Assembly: GCA_017476575.1 (NCBI GenBank) | Contig: JAFUZO010000047.1 | Location: 16,640 to 80,639 of the forward strand | Source: Bacteroidales bacterium | GTDB taxonomy: Bacteria; Bacteroidota; Bacteroidia; Bacteroidales; UBA932 | DNA: 64,000 nucleotides | Reading direction: 5' to 3' | In this document: in pieces, positions 54,701 to 60,146 of the stretch | Position numbering within the stretch: position 1 is the stretch's first letter | Layout: the number at the start of each line of letters is the position of its first letter | Position numbers and translations under genes: made by a program | Notes under the pieces: model-generated | The model's database searches: none | Seen by the model: only the letters and a program-made list of their open reading frames with translations | What the model was told of the DNA's origin: nothing

Positions 54701-55171
54701 GCGTTCGCGGCATTGGACCAGCCGGTGATTTCCGCCATCCAGGCTGCCGAAGCGGCAGGAGAAGCCTTCACCCTCGCCCTGCCGGGTGGCGATGTCCTCC
54801 TGCATCCGGGCGACTACCAGATTACTTCCGAGGATATGCCGGGATGGCTCGTGTCTTCCCAGGGCTCCCTGACCATCGCCCTTGATGTGGAGATCGACGA
54901 GTCACTCCGCCAGGAGGGTGTGGCCCGCGAACTGGTCAACCGCATCCAGAACCTCCGCAAGGACACCGGTTTCGAGGTGACCGACCGGATCGATACGGTC
55001 ATTTATGCCGATGCGCCTGAAATCTCCGCATCGCTTACCGCTTATGCCGATTATATCGGCTCCCAAACCCTTTCCCGCACTGTCACCCTGCAGCCTGCAG
55101 CCGAGGCCCCGGCCGATGCCCGCGAGGCGGAATGGGCGGACGGAACGATCAAGATAACCGTAAAACGATAA
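51746..55171 (+). CDS. ileS: Isoleucine--tRNA ligase
   Basis: This class I synthetase charges tRNA-Ile. The 1141-aa protein has the HIGH-type motif as PSANGMPGIHH, the CP1 editing domain (AWTTTPWTLPSNTALCVG), KMSKRLGNAVDPF as the KMSKS motif, and a long anticodon-binding C-terminal half. It belongs to the long form found in eukaryotes and many Bacteroidota, about 1100-1150 aa. The ATG at 51746 directly precedes the conserved FKEYKGLDL. Confidence 0.96.
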   Translation: MTFKEYKGLDLVSTGNTVLERWLRDRAFEKSLELREGAPAFVFFEGPPSANGMPGIHHVMARSIKDAICRYKTQTGYKVDRRAGWDTHGLPVEIGVEKKLGIHKEDIGTKISVEEYNATCRREVMKYTAEWVNLTRRIGYWVDMDDPYITYDNRYIETLWYLLKDIYGKGLLYKGYTIQPYSPSDGTGLSSHELNQPGCYKDVTDTTATVQFEVIKDGRSQPLFGTESVPVYFLAWTTTPWTLPSNTALCVGPDIEYVRVLSFNQYTGAPAVYVVAKALVGAWFNPKGENVPLESWTKGDKIIPYKVLDGTFKGSDLVGARYHQLIPWFRPDGDAFRVIAGDYVTTEDGTGIVHIAPTFGADDKRVAAAAGIVGIMPKDKDGNRHAQVDLTGRFYRLEDLDPAYVAAFVDPSYAEFAGRYVKNAFDDSLPAEAPTLDLDLCLMMKADGRLFRMQKHVHSYPHSWRTDKPVLYYPLDSWFIKTSAVKDEMVALNRLIRWKPESTGTGRFGQWLENIQDWNLSRSRFWGTPLPIWRTEDGREEKCIGSAAELYAEIDKAVAAGIMASNPLRDKGFDPDDMSRENYDRIDLHRPYVDNIFLVSASGKKMVRESDLIDVWFDSGVMPYAQEGLRGLHGGKFGATADFIAEGVDQTRGWFYTLHAIHTMVSGTPAFKRVISNGLVLDKTGNKMSKRLGNAVDPFKALDTYGADALRWYMLTNAEPWDNLKFDESGVDEVRRKFFGTLYNTYAFFALYANIDRFDPAAEAVPYGQRPEIDRWIISSLHTLIGQVRSAYEDYDVKTAGRLIQDFVCDQVSNWYVRLNRKRFWGGGMTQDKLAAYQTLHEVLCNVAVLAAPIAPFFMDQLYLDLGGAEASVHYVLMPEADPSVIDKDLEARVDLSQRAVSLVLALRKKVGIPVRQPLRKMIVPVISGQIRSLLEAVQTSILNEVNVKEMEFVEDTTGIITKKIKPAFKTLGKVYGARMKEIAAAFAALDQPVISAIQAAEAAGEAFTLALPGGDVLLHPGDYQITSEDMPGWLVSSQGSLTIALDVEIDESLRQEGVARELVNRIQNLRKDTGFEVTDRIDTVIYADAPEISASLTAYADYIGSQTLSRTVTLQPAAEAPADAREAEWADGTIKITVKR

Positions 55172-55175
55172 GAAT

Positions 55176-55577
55176 ATGGAAGAGAACATCAAAACCCGTT
55201 ATTCTGACGAGGAGCTCGAGGAGTTCCGCGGAATTATCAATGAAATGCTTGACAAGGCCCGTGCAGAATACGCTACTCTCCGCAATGTGATCATGCATGC
55301 CGGAGGCAACGATATCCTCGACACCGCCCCTACGTTCAAGACGGTCGAAGACGACGGCGCGTTCCAACTTTCCAAGGAGGAGGCCAGCCAGCTTGCCCAG
55401 CGTCAGTATAAGTTCATCCAGAACCTCGAAGCGGCGCTGGTCCGCATCGAGAACAAGACCTACGGCATCTGCCGGGTTACCGGCAAACTCATTCCGAAGG
55501 AACGTTTGCGCCTGGTCCCGCACGCCACGCTGACTGTCGAGGCAAAGGAAATGCTCGCCAAGGAAGGCAAGAACTGA
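55176..55577 (+). CDS. TraR/DksA family protein with degenerate zinc finger
   Basis: DksA-like proteins act in the secondary channel of RNA polymerase. The 133-aa product has a coiled-coil N-terminal half (SDEELEEFRGIINEML, then EASQLAQRQYKFIQNLEAAL) and the C-terminal finger region YGICRVTGKLIPKERL. Only one of the four zinc cysteines remains, a pattern common in Bacteroidota members. It lies 4 nt after ileS and 4 nt before lspA. Confidence 0.88.
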   Translation: MEENIKTRYSDEELEEFRGIINEMLDKARAEYATLRNVIMHAGGNDILDTAPTFKTVEDDGAFQLSKEEASQLAQRQYKFIQNLEAALVRIENKTYGICRVTGKLIPKERLRLVPHATLTVEAKEMLAKEGKN

Positions 55578-55581
55578 GAAT

Positions 55582-56178
55582 ATGGAGCGATCGAAAGGCA
55601 GACGCCTTATCCTGCTGGGAATCGTGCTCGTCGTCATCGACCAGGCCATCAAGGTCCTGGTCAAGACGGGCATGCCCCTTGGCGGCCATTTCAATGTGCT
55701 GGGGAACTGGTTCCAGATCCTGTTTATCGAGAACAAGGGGATGGCTTTCGGCATGTCGTTCGGCGGGGTGATCGGGAAATACGCCCTGACTTTCTTCCGG
55801 ATCTGCCTGTTCATCGCCCTCTGGTGGTGGATCGGCAAGTTGTTGAAACGGGAGAAACCGGTACCGACCGGAGTGGTCGTGGGCCTGACCCTCATCGCGG
55901 CCGGCGCTTTCGGCAATATCATCGACTGCCTGTTCTACGGACTCGTCTTCTCGGAATCGACTCCGACCGCCGTGGCCACGCTGGGCCATTATGCGCCCTT
56001 CATGCAGGGCAAGGTCGTGGACATGTTCTACTTCCCGCTCTGGAGATGGCCGGACTGGGTGCCGCTGGTCGGCGGCGACATCTTCTTCGAGCCGGTCTTC
56101 AACTTCGCCGACAGCTGCGTCACCGTCGGCGCCATCTACCTTATCCTCTTCCAGTGGAAGTTCTTCTCGAAGGAGTAG
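55582..56178 (+). CDS. lspA: Lipoprotein signal peptidase LspA
   Basis: LspA removes signal peptides from diacylated prolipoproteins. The 198-aa protein has four membrane segments and the two catalytic aspartates in FGNIIDCLFYGLVF and PVFNFADSCVTVG. It carries an insert of about 40 residues between the catalytic motifs, lengthening it relative to the roughly 165 aa of the E. coli enzyme. ileS-dksA-lspA is a common Bacteroidota arrangement. Its stop codon abuts that of the convergent lipoprotein gene. Confidence 0.95.
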   Translation: MERSKGRRLILLGIVLVVIDQAIKVLVKTGMPLGGHFNVLGNWFQILFIENKGMAFGMSFGGVIGKYALTFFRICLFIALWWWIGKLLKREKPVPTGVVVGLTLIAAGAFGNIIDCLFYGLVFSESTPTAVATLGHYAPFMQGKVVDMFYFPLWRWPDWVPLVGGDIFFEPVFNFADSCVTVGAIYLILFQWKFFSKE

Positions 56179-56769
56179 TTACACTTTGTTGAAGGTGATT
56201 TCGCAGGCGATGCTCTTGATGCCGAGCATCAAGAGGCCCGCCATCTCGTCGCCAATCCCCATCTGGGTCGCATCGAAGGAAAGGATCATGTGCTTGTTAG
56301 TCAGGGACTTGACATCTACGGTAATCATCTCACGGGAGGAGAAGCCCTCTTCGTCTATTTCCTCTGTAATAATCTGGAGCCGCCCGTTGGCATAGGAGTA
56401 TTCTCCCGTGCCTTCCTCGGTCCAGACAGTGCCATCTTTTTCTTTCATCCAGAGGACCAGTTGCCCATCCGGCTTGAATTCGAGGCGCACCTTCCCCTCG
56501 GGGAAGAAGTCCAGGTCGTCGATTTCCAGTCCTTCGTCTCCTTCCGGCCCGCCATAGCCGGGCAGGTTCTTGAAGATATCCTGCATCTGCTTCGCAATAT
56601 CTTGTGCGGAGCCTTCGATGGTCCTGCCTGTGATCATCTGGATGATGAACTTCTGTCCGCTGAACTCCCAGGTCCCTTCGACCGAGTCTATGTCTTTTTC
56701 CTTGTTGCAGCCGGTGATGGCGAGGACTCCGGCTATGCAGGCCAAAATGGCCAGTAATCTGTATTTCAT
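56179..56769 (-). CDS. Lipocalin-like lipoprotein, unknown function
   Basis: The 196-aa product has a lipoprotein signal (LLAILACIAGVLAITGC, Cys at about residue 20). Its beta-rich mature part opens with DSVEGTWEFSGQKFII, the kind of start seen in lipocalin-like stress proteins, and includes GTGEYSYANGRLQIIT. No specific family is certain. The start at 56769 is chosen because a clean promoter lies between it and the longer upstream Met codons. Confidence 0.72.
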   Translation of the reverse strand: MKYRLLAILACIAGVLAITGCNKEKDIDSVEGTWEFSGQKFIIQMITGRTIEGSAQDIAKQMQDIFKNLPGYGGPEGDEGLEIDDLDFFPEGKVRLEFKPDGQLVLWMKEKDGTVWTEEGTGEYSYANGRLQIITEEIDEEGFSSREMITVDVKSLTNKHMILSFDATQMGIGDEMAGLLMLGIKSIACEITFNKV

Positions 56770-56790
56770 GGCATATCTTGTTTTCCGTGT

Positions 56791-56821
56791 CAAATTTACA
56801 TATTTTTTCATACATTGCAAA
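56791..56821 (-). promoter_or_regulatory. Promoter for the 56769 lipoprotein gene
   Basis: Minus-strand TAAATTTG (56791-56798) and TTTG (56818-56821) are separated by exactly 19 nt, a textbook Bacteroidota promoter. The leader is about 15 nt. Confidence 0.8.
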
Positions 56822-56875
56822 TCCGGACAGTCTCCGGGCTTTGCTGTTGGGGATGGAAGGAGGGAGACAAGTTTA

Positions 56876-56907
56876 TTTGCCGGAAAAATTTTAAATCGCT
56901 ACCTTTG
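56876..56907 (+). promoter_or_regulatory. Promoter for tRNA-Ser
   Basis: TTTG (56876-56879) and TACCTTTG (56900-56907) are separated by 20 nt. The expected start point is about 5 nt before the mature tRNA 5' end at 56919. Confidence 0.8.
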
Positions 56908-56918
56908 CACCCTACTAT

Positions 56919-57003
56919 GGAGGTGTGGCCGAGTGGTCGATGGCGGCAGTCTTGAAAACTGTTGAACGGCAACGTTCCGGGGGTTCGAATCCCTCCGCCT
57001 CCG
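56919..57003 (+). tRNA. tRNA-Ser (anticodon UGA)
   Basis: The 85-nt sequence folds as a serine tRNA: acceptor GGAGGTG/CGCCTCC with one G-U pair and discriminator G, D arm, anticodon stem GCAGT/ACTGT around loop CTTGAAA (anticodon UGA), a long variable arm GAACG-GCAA-CGTTC, and a T arm with GGTTCGAATCC. CCA is not encoded. The last six bases are the first part of a 31-bp direct repeat, so the tRNA is the attachment site of the island on its 3' side. Confidence 0.97.
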
Positions 57004-57028
57004 CAAAAAGGAATGGCATCGCAGCGTC
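56998..57028 (+). mobile_element. attL: 31-bp direct repeat at the tRNA-Ser 3' end
   Basis: This 31-bp stretch, starting CCTCCGCAAAAAGG and ending GCAGCGTC, is repeated without a mismatch at 63039-63069. The first mismatches are one base outside on each side. Its overlap with the tRNA 3' end is typical of tyrosine-recombinase integration sites, and it restores the tRNA end after insertion. Confidence 0.85.
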
Positions 57029-57045
57029 AGCTGCGGTGCTTTTTT
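57016..57045 (+). terminator. Intrinsic terminator after tRNA-Ser
   Basis: GCATCGCAGC (57016-57025) pairs with GCTGCGGTGC (57030-57039), one G-U pair, with a 4-nt loop, followed by six T residues. The 5' arm is inside the attachment repeat while the 3' arm and T run are island DNA, so the island provides the tRNA's terminator. The sequence after the second repeat lacks it. Confidence 0.8.
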
Positions 57046-57209
57046 GATGACTGGCCCGTCGAAAGCTTGCTTTCGTAAGGGTCAGGCAGCGAAAAAACAC
57101 AGGAGGGCCGAAGGCCCGGGATGCCATTCTATGCTTTGCAGGACCTCTGGCTAAGGGATAGCGCGACCGAAGGGAGCGGAATCCCGGAGCGGAGGAAGAG
57201 GGATGTGCG
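57046..57209. other. Island left end without recognisable gene
   Basis: It holds short palindromes (GAAAGC/GCTTTC near 57060, GGGCC/GGCCC near 57105) and a 10-base inverted echo of the attachment repeat, GATGCCATTC at 57119-57128. A plus-strand 60-codon frame across this stretch has no similarity or start context and is not called. Confidence 0.5.
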
Positions 57210-57359
57210 TTATTTCTGGCTTGTAATCGTCTCGAAATTATTCAGGACTTCTTTTCTTAAGAGCTCAACCAGCGGCAGATGTCTGTCTCTGACAAGAAAA
57301 TGAGCATACATTTCAAGTAACGGCTCCTGTGACTTCAATATTACTTCTATATCAGACAA
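57210..57359 (-). CDS. Possible small ORF, 49 aa (TTG start)
   Basis: The frame encodes a helical, hydrophilic peptide with EPLLEMYAHFLVRDRHLPL and VELLRKEVLNNFETI. It begins with TTG 61 nt downstream of the DUF6169-like gene on the same strand. The composition looks protein-like, but no family is recognised and the non-ATG start weakens the call. It may be the displaced end of a broken gene. Confidence 0.3.
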   Translation of the reverse strand: MSDIEVILKSQEPLLEMYAHFLVRDRHLPLVELLRKEVLNNFETITSQK

Positions 57360-57420
57360 TGTTCAGTTGCTTTCTCGCAATACCGTTGGAACAGGAGTTT
57401 AAAAAAGATAATTACGATAT

Positions 57421-57714
57421 TCATGAGAAGGAATACCCCTTCCTGTTATGAGGTATCCCCTCTACAATATCGCAAAAATAGAAAAGAATCGTACTCGGAT
57501 TATCTTCTGCGATAGAAATCAGGATATCGGCAATCTTTCCGAATACTTCAACTCTTATAGGGCCGTTTCCTTTCTCTCGGATAATACCGACTTCAACAAG
57601 TTCAAACTCCTGAGCTTGTGCAGGAAATATGTCTTTCAGATAAGGATATGAAGAAGAGAGGGAGACAACTACCTTGTCCCCCTCTTGAGTGTTTATGTCG
57701 AACGACAGATTCAT
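57421..57714 (-). CDS. DUF6169-like small protein
   Basis: The 97-aa product has the general pattern of DUF6169 proteins of Bacteroidota: beta-rich start (MNLSFDINTQEGDKVVVSLS), a central helix (VEVFGKIADILISIAEDN) and a TILFYFCDIVEGIPHNRKG segment. Family members usually continue for several dozen residues beyond NRKG, so this one may be truncated by its stop. The start codon overlaps the stop of the upstream 47-aa ORF (TAATG), so the two are coupled. Confidence 0.5.
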   Translation of the reverse strand: MNLSFDINTQEGDKVVVSLSSSYPYLKDIFPAQAQEFELVEVGIIREKGNGPIRVEVFGKIADILISIAEDNPSTILFYFCDIVEGIPHNRKGYSFS

Positions 57715-57857
57715 TACATTTGGATGCTGAATGTGTGTTCTTTTTTCTCGAGAAGGTGTTTGCGGGTCTCCTCCTTTTCTTTCTGAACCCTCATAACAAA
57801 ATCAAGGACCTTCTTGGGAGGGTTCTCGATAACGATTCTATTTTTGGCCTTTTCCAT
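57714..57857 (-). CDS. 47-aa protein coupled to the DUF6169-like gene
   Basis: The product begins MEKAKNRIVIENPPKKVLDF and continues as a charged helix (VQKEKEETRKHLLEKKE). It ends at 57714 in TAATG, sharing its final base with the next start codon. The ribbon-then-helix look recalls small antitoxin-like proteins, and the coupling to a second small gene would fit a toxin-antitoxin pair. That is speculation; neither partner has a demonstrated role here. Confidence 0.5.
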   Translation of the reverse strand: MEKAKNRIVIENPPKKVLDFVMRVQKEKEETRKHLLEKKEHTFSIQM

Positions 57858-57924
57858 AATCGTGACCTTTTCTGCAAAAAGAACCAAGAATTATGACTTT
57901 GCAAAGCAATCATCAAAAAACAAT

Positions 57925-58119
57925 CTATTTACCCTTGTAGAGGTGGATGGGAAGAGTGCCGACGGTCTCCGATAGAATTCGGACGCACGCCCAGACTGCG
58001 GCTTCGAACTCGCTGGAACTTATGCGCTTCTCTCCTTTCAAGAAAGAGGCAAGAGATGATAGCAGACTTGACACTGTAGCTTTACCACTAAAACTAATAA
58101 CCAGTGCAAAGCTAACCTC
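57925..58119 (-). pseudogene. Phage portal protein (HK97 type), N-terminal fragment
   Basis: In one minus-strand frame the 65 codons to the stop at 57925 contain FLKGEKRISSSEFEAAVWAC followed by VRILSETVGTLPIHLYKGK. The segment AVWACVRILSETVGTLPIHLY is a hallmark of the start of HK97-family portal proteins, normally about 400 aa. Here the frame stops right after HLYKGK, and no start codon or downstream portal sequence is found. It is a remnant of a prophage once at this site. Confidence 0.65.
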
Positions 58120-58165
58120 ACCCCTCCGCTCCGGACTGAAACATTGTTACACTATTGGAAAAAGG

Positions 58166-58188
58166 GCTCACTTCGGTGAGCGTTTTTT
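58166..58188 (+). terminator. Terminator-like hairpin left of the lipoprotein operon
   Basis: GCTCAC-TTCG-GTGAGC followed by G and six T residues. It points toward the operon, upstream of its promoter, and would block read-through from the left. A near-copy ends the operon at 62473-62498, including the downstream TTTTCCANCGG. Confidence 0.75.
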
Positions 58189-58240
58189 GTTTTCCAACGG
58201 TTTGATGTTCCCGGCAGGGCGGGTCTTGACCGCGTCGAAA

Positions 58241-58271
58241 TTGTGCCTTCGAAAAAAAAACGTTAACTTTG
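58241..58271 (+). promoter_or_regulatory. Promoter of the three-lipoprotein operon
   Basis: TTG (58241-58243) and TAACTTTG (58264-58271) are 20 nt apart, matching the host consensus. The leader is about 36 nt. The three genes downstream are packed, so this one promoter probably serves them all. Confidence 0.75.
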
Positions 58272-58313
58272 CTATCCAAATAAATATAAAGAGATAAATA
58301 TCCAACACGAATC

Positions 58314-59060
58314 ATGAGTAAGAAAGTTTCAGCAATTGCTGCTGCAATTATCTGCGGCATTATGGGGAGCTCCCTTTTTGTTGCATGCAGTAAAAACAAC
58401 GAGGAAGAGATTGAAGATTATCAGCGTGGATTATACAGCGAAGTTGTTCCTGATGATGGTTCCAATAGCTCAAAGACAGGGATTACAGACGATGACCTTG
58501 CGACTCGGGCAAAGACTCTGGAAGTCGAGGTTGCCGCCCTCAAGGCTGTTTGGAAGGTTGAAACCGGAGGTAGGGGCGGTTTTTTGCCGAACGATAAACC
58601 GGTTATCCTTTTCGAGGGCCACATTTTCTGGCAGCAGCTCCGGGCTCGTGGTCTGAATCCGCAGGACTACGTAAAAGGCAATGAAGATATCCTTTACCAG
58701 AAATACGACAAGACAAAGTATGTCGGAGGCGTCGGCGAGCATGACCGTCTGGATAGGGCAATTGAGATCAATGAAGATGCAGCGCTTGCTTCTGCAAGCT
58801 GGGGCATGTTCCAGACAATGGGTTATCTTTACGAAAAATGCGGATGCAAAACTGTGAAGGAGTTCGTTACTAAGATGCAAGAGAGCGAATTAGCCCAGCT
58901 TGACCTTTTCATCGGACTGCTGAATTCAAATTCCAATATGCTCAAGGCGCTTCAGAATCTCGATTGGCAGACCTTCGCAAGGCTTTACAACGGCCCTTCA
59001 TATGCCCAGTACCACTATGATGAGAAATTGGCTAAGGCTTATTTGAACTATAAGAACTAA
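58314..59060 (+). CDS. Lipoprotein N-acetylmuramidase (endolysin-type, DUF3380 family)
   Basis: The family cleaves the MurNAc-GlcNAc bond of peptidoglycan and is best known from phage endolysins. The 248-aa product has a lipobox (LFVAC, Cys25), a 45-residue linker, and a muramidase domain from about residue 75 to the end. Landmarks are ALKAVWKVETGG (likely catalytic Glu), KPVILFEGHIFWQQL, ASASWGMFQTMGY and FARLYNGPSYAQYHYDEKL. Lipidation would hold the enzyme on a membrane, unlike a free endolysin. It is the first gene of the operon, 21 nt before the next. Confidence 0.82.
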   Translation: MSKKVSAIAAAIICGIMGSSLFVACSKNNEEEIEDYQRGLYSEVVPDDGSNSSKTGITDDDLATRAKTLEVEVAALKAVWKVETGGRGGFLPNDKPVILFEGHIFWQQLRARGLNPQDYVKGNEDILYQKYDKTKYVGGVGEHDRLDRAIEINEDAALASASWGMFQTMGYLYEKCGCKTVKEFVTKMQESELAQLDLFIGLLNSNSNMLKALQNLDWQTFARLYNGPSYAQYHYDEKLAKAYLNYKN

Positions 59061-59081
59061 TTATTTCAGTCAGAATCAGGG

Positions 59082-60146
59082 GTGACCAAGGCGCTGACAA
59101 CATACGGATACGCAGTCATGCTTATCATCATGGCGGCAGCATGCCGGAAGGAACAACTTGAGCTTGATCCTTCCGACATTCCTTCCGGAGCCCCGCTGGT
59201 GACAGTCGTTTACAATCCGGAGGCATTGGGTGACCGCAGCTATAACGACCTGATATATACCGGGATTGAACGCGCAGCCCTCTCTCGCGGACTGAGGACT
59301 ATGCAGTTGTCACCATCTACCACATCGGAGGGGCTTGCAATTCTGCAAGAGTACTTTAAGCAGATGAGTTCACCCAGGGACACGGTTCGTCGGCTTTTGA
59401 TAGTAACAGGAGCAGAATACGAGGACTTCCTGCGCCAAAACAGCAACGCTTTGGAAAGCAATCCGCTTGCGGATTTGCTGTACCTTGAGACCAATGAGCC
59501 GCTTTCAGCCAAAGGCTCCACCATCTGTTTAACATATTACGGCGCAATGTTCGAAGCCGGAGCCGTTTCATGTGCATTTTCTGACGAAGTCCTTCTGATT
59601 GCTGCCAATACCGTGATGCCTGCCATTCAGGAAGCCGTAAAAGGCTTTACCGAAGGATTCAACGCGAACTATCTCCCCTCATACGAAGATAAAGCGCTTC
59701 GGATAGAATGGCTTTCGGACGAGGCCGGAGGAGGATTTGCAATTGACGATGACGAAGCGATGAGCCTCCTTTATGGTGACGGACGCTTTGATGTCGCCCC
59801 TCTTGTGTTCCCGGTATGCGGAGGCGCATCGGGGACATTCTATCGCATAAGCGATTTGCTGGGAGGCTTTGATTATATAGGGATAGATTCACCCAGCCTT
59901 TCCCCCCACTGTCCTTTTTCGGTCGTGAAGCATATCGACAAAGCCGTTAATTACTGCATCGGTCAGTGGCTGTCTCCCGACGGGATGCCGAAGCACCAGA
60001 GCCTGTTATTTGCCGATGGCTGGACAGAAGTAGTCCTGCATCCTTATACTGAGATGCAGAGGTTATTCGCCGAGGAATTCCTTTCCGCTGAGCTGCTCCG
60101 GACCATTCACGAGACGGCCGTTTCCAAGGAGGCTGGTCATGAGTAA
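59082..60146 (+). CDS. BMP/PnrA-like ligand-binding lipoprotein
   Basis: The family binds nucleosides or similar ligands for ABC importers. The 354-aa product starts with GTG and has a lipoprotein signal (MLIIMAAAC, Cys21). Its two-lobed fold shows the family opening VTVVYNPEALGDRSYNDLIY, where GDRSYN is characteristic, and VVKHIDKAVNYCIGQWLS in the second lobe. No permease or ATPase gene is nearby, so it is more likely a sensor or scaffold than a transporter part. Its end overlaps the next gene by 8 nt. Confidence 0.75.
   Translation: MTKALTTYGYAVMLIIMAAACRKEQLELDPSDIPSGAPLVTVVYNPEALGDRSYNDLIYTGIERAALSRGLRTMQLSPSTTSEGLAILQEYFKQMSSPRDTVRRLLIVTGAEYEDFLRQNSNALESNPLADLLYLETNEPLSAKGSTICLTYYGAMFEAGAVSCAFSDEVLLIAANTVMPAIQEAVKGFTEGFNANYLPSYEDKALRIEWLSDEAGGGFAIDDDEAMSLLYGDGRFDVAPLVFPVCGGASGTFYRISDLLGGFDYIGIDSPSLSPHCPFSVVKHIDKAVNYCIGQWLSPDGMPKHQSLLFADGWTEVVLHPYTEMQRLFAEEFLSAELLRTIHETAVSKEAGHE

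Noticed and set aside
57121..57303. Plus-strand 60-codon frame at the island left end
   Set aside because: No similarity, no promoter, and it overlaps the minus-strand small ORF. Treated as non-coding.
57947..58297. Plus-strand 116-codon frame left of the lipoprotein operon
   Set aside because: It runs through the terminator and the operon promoter and is antisense to the portal fragment, whose similarity is convincing.
58314..59060. Muramidase as a simple prophage lysis gene
   Set aside because: It has a lipobox and sits in a promoter-driven operon with two receptor-like lipoproteins and no holin or structural genes, so a plain lysis cassette does not explain it, although a phage origin remains likely.
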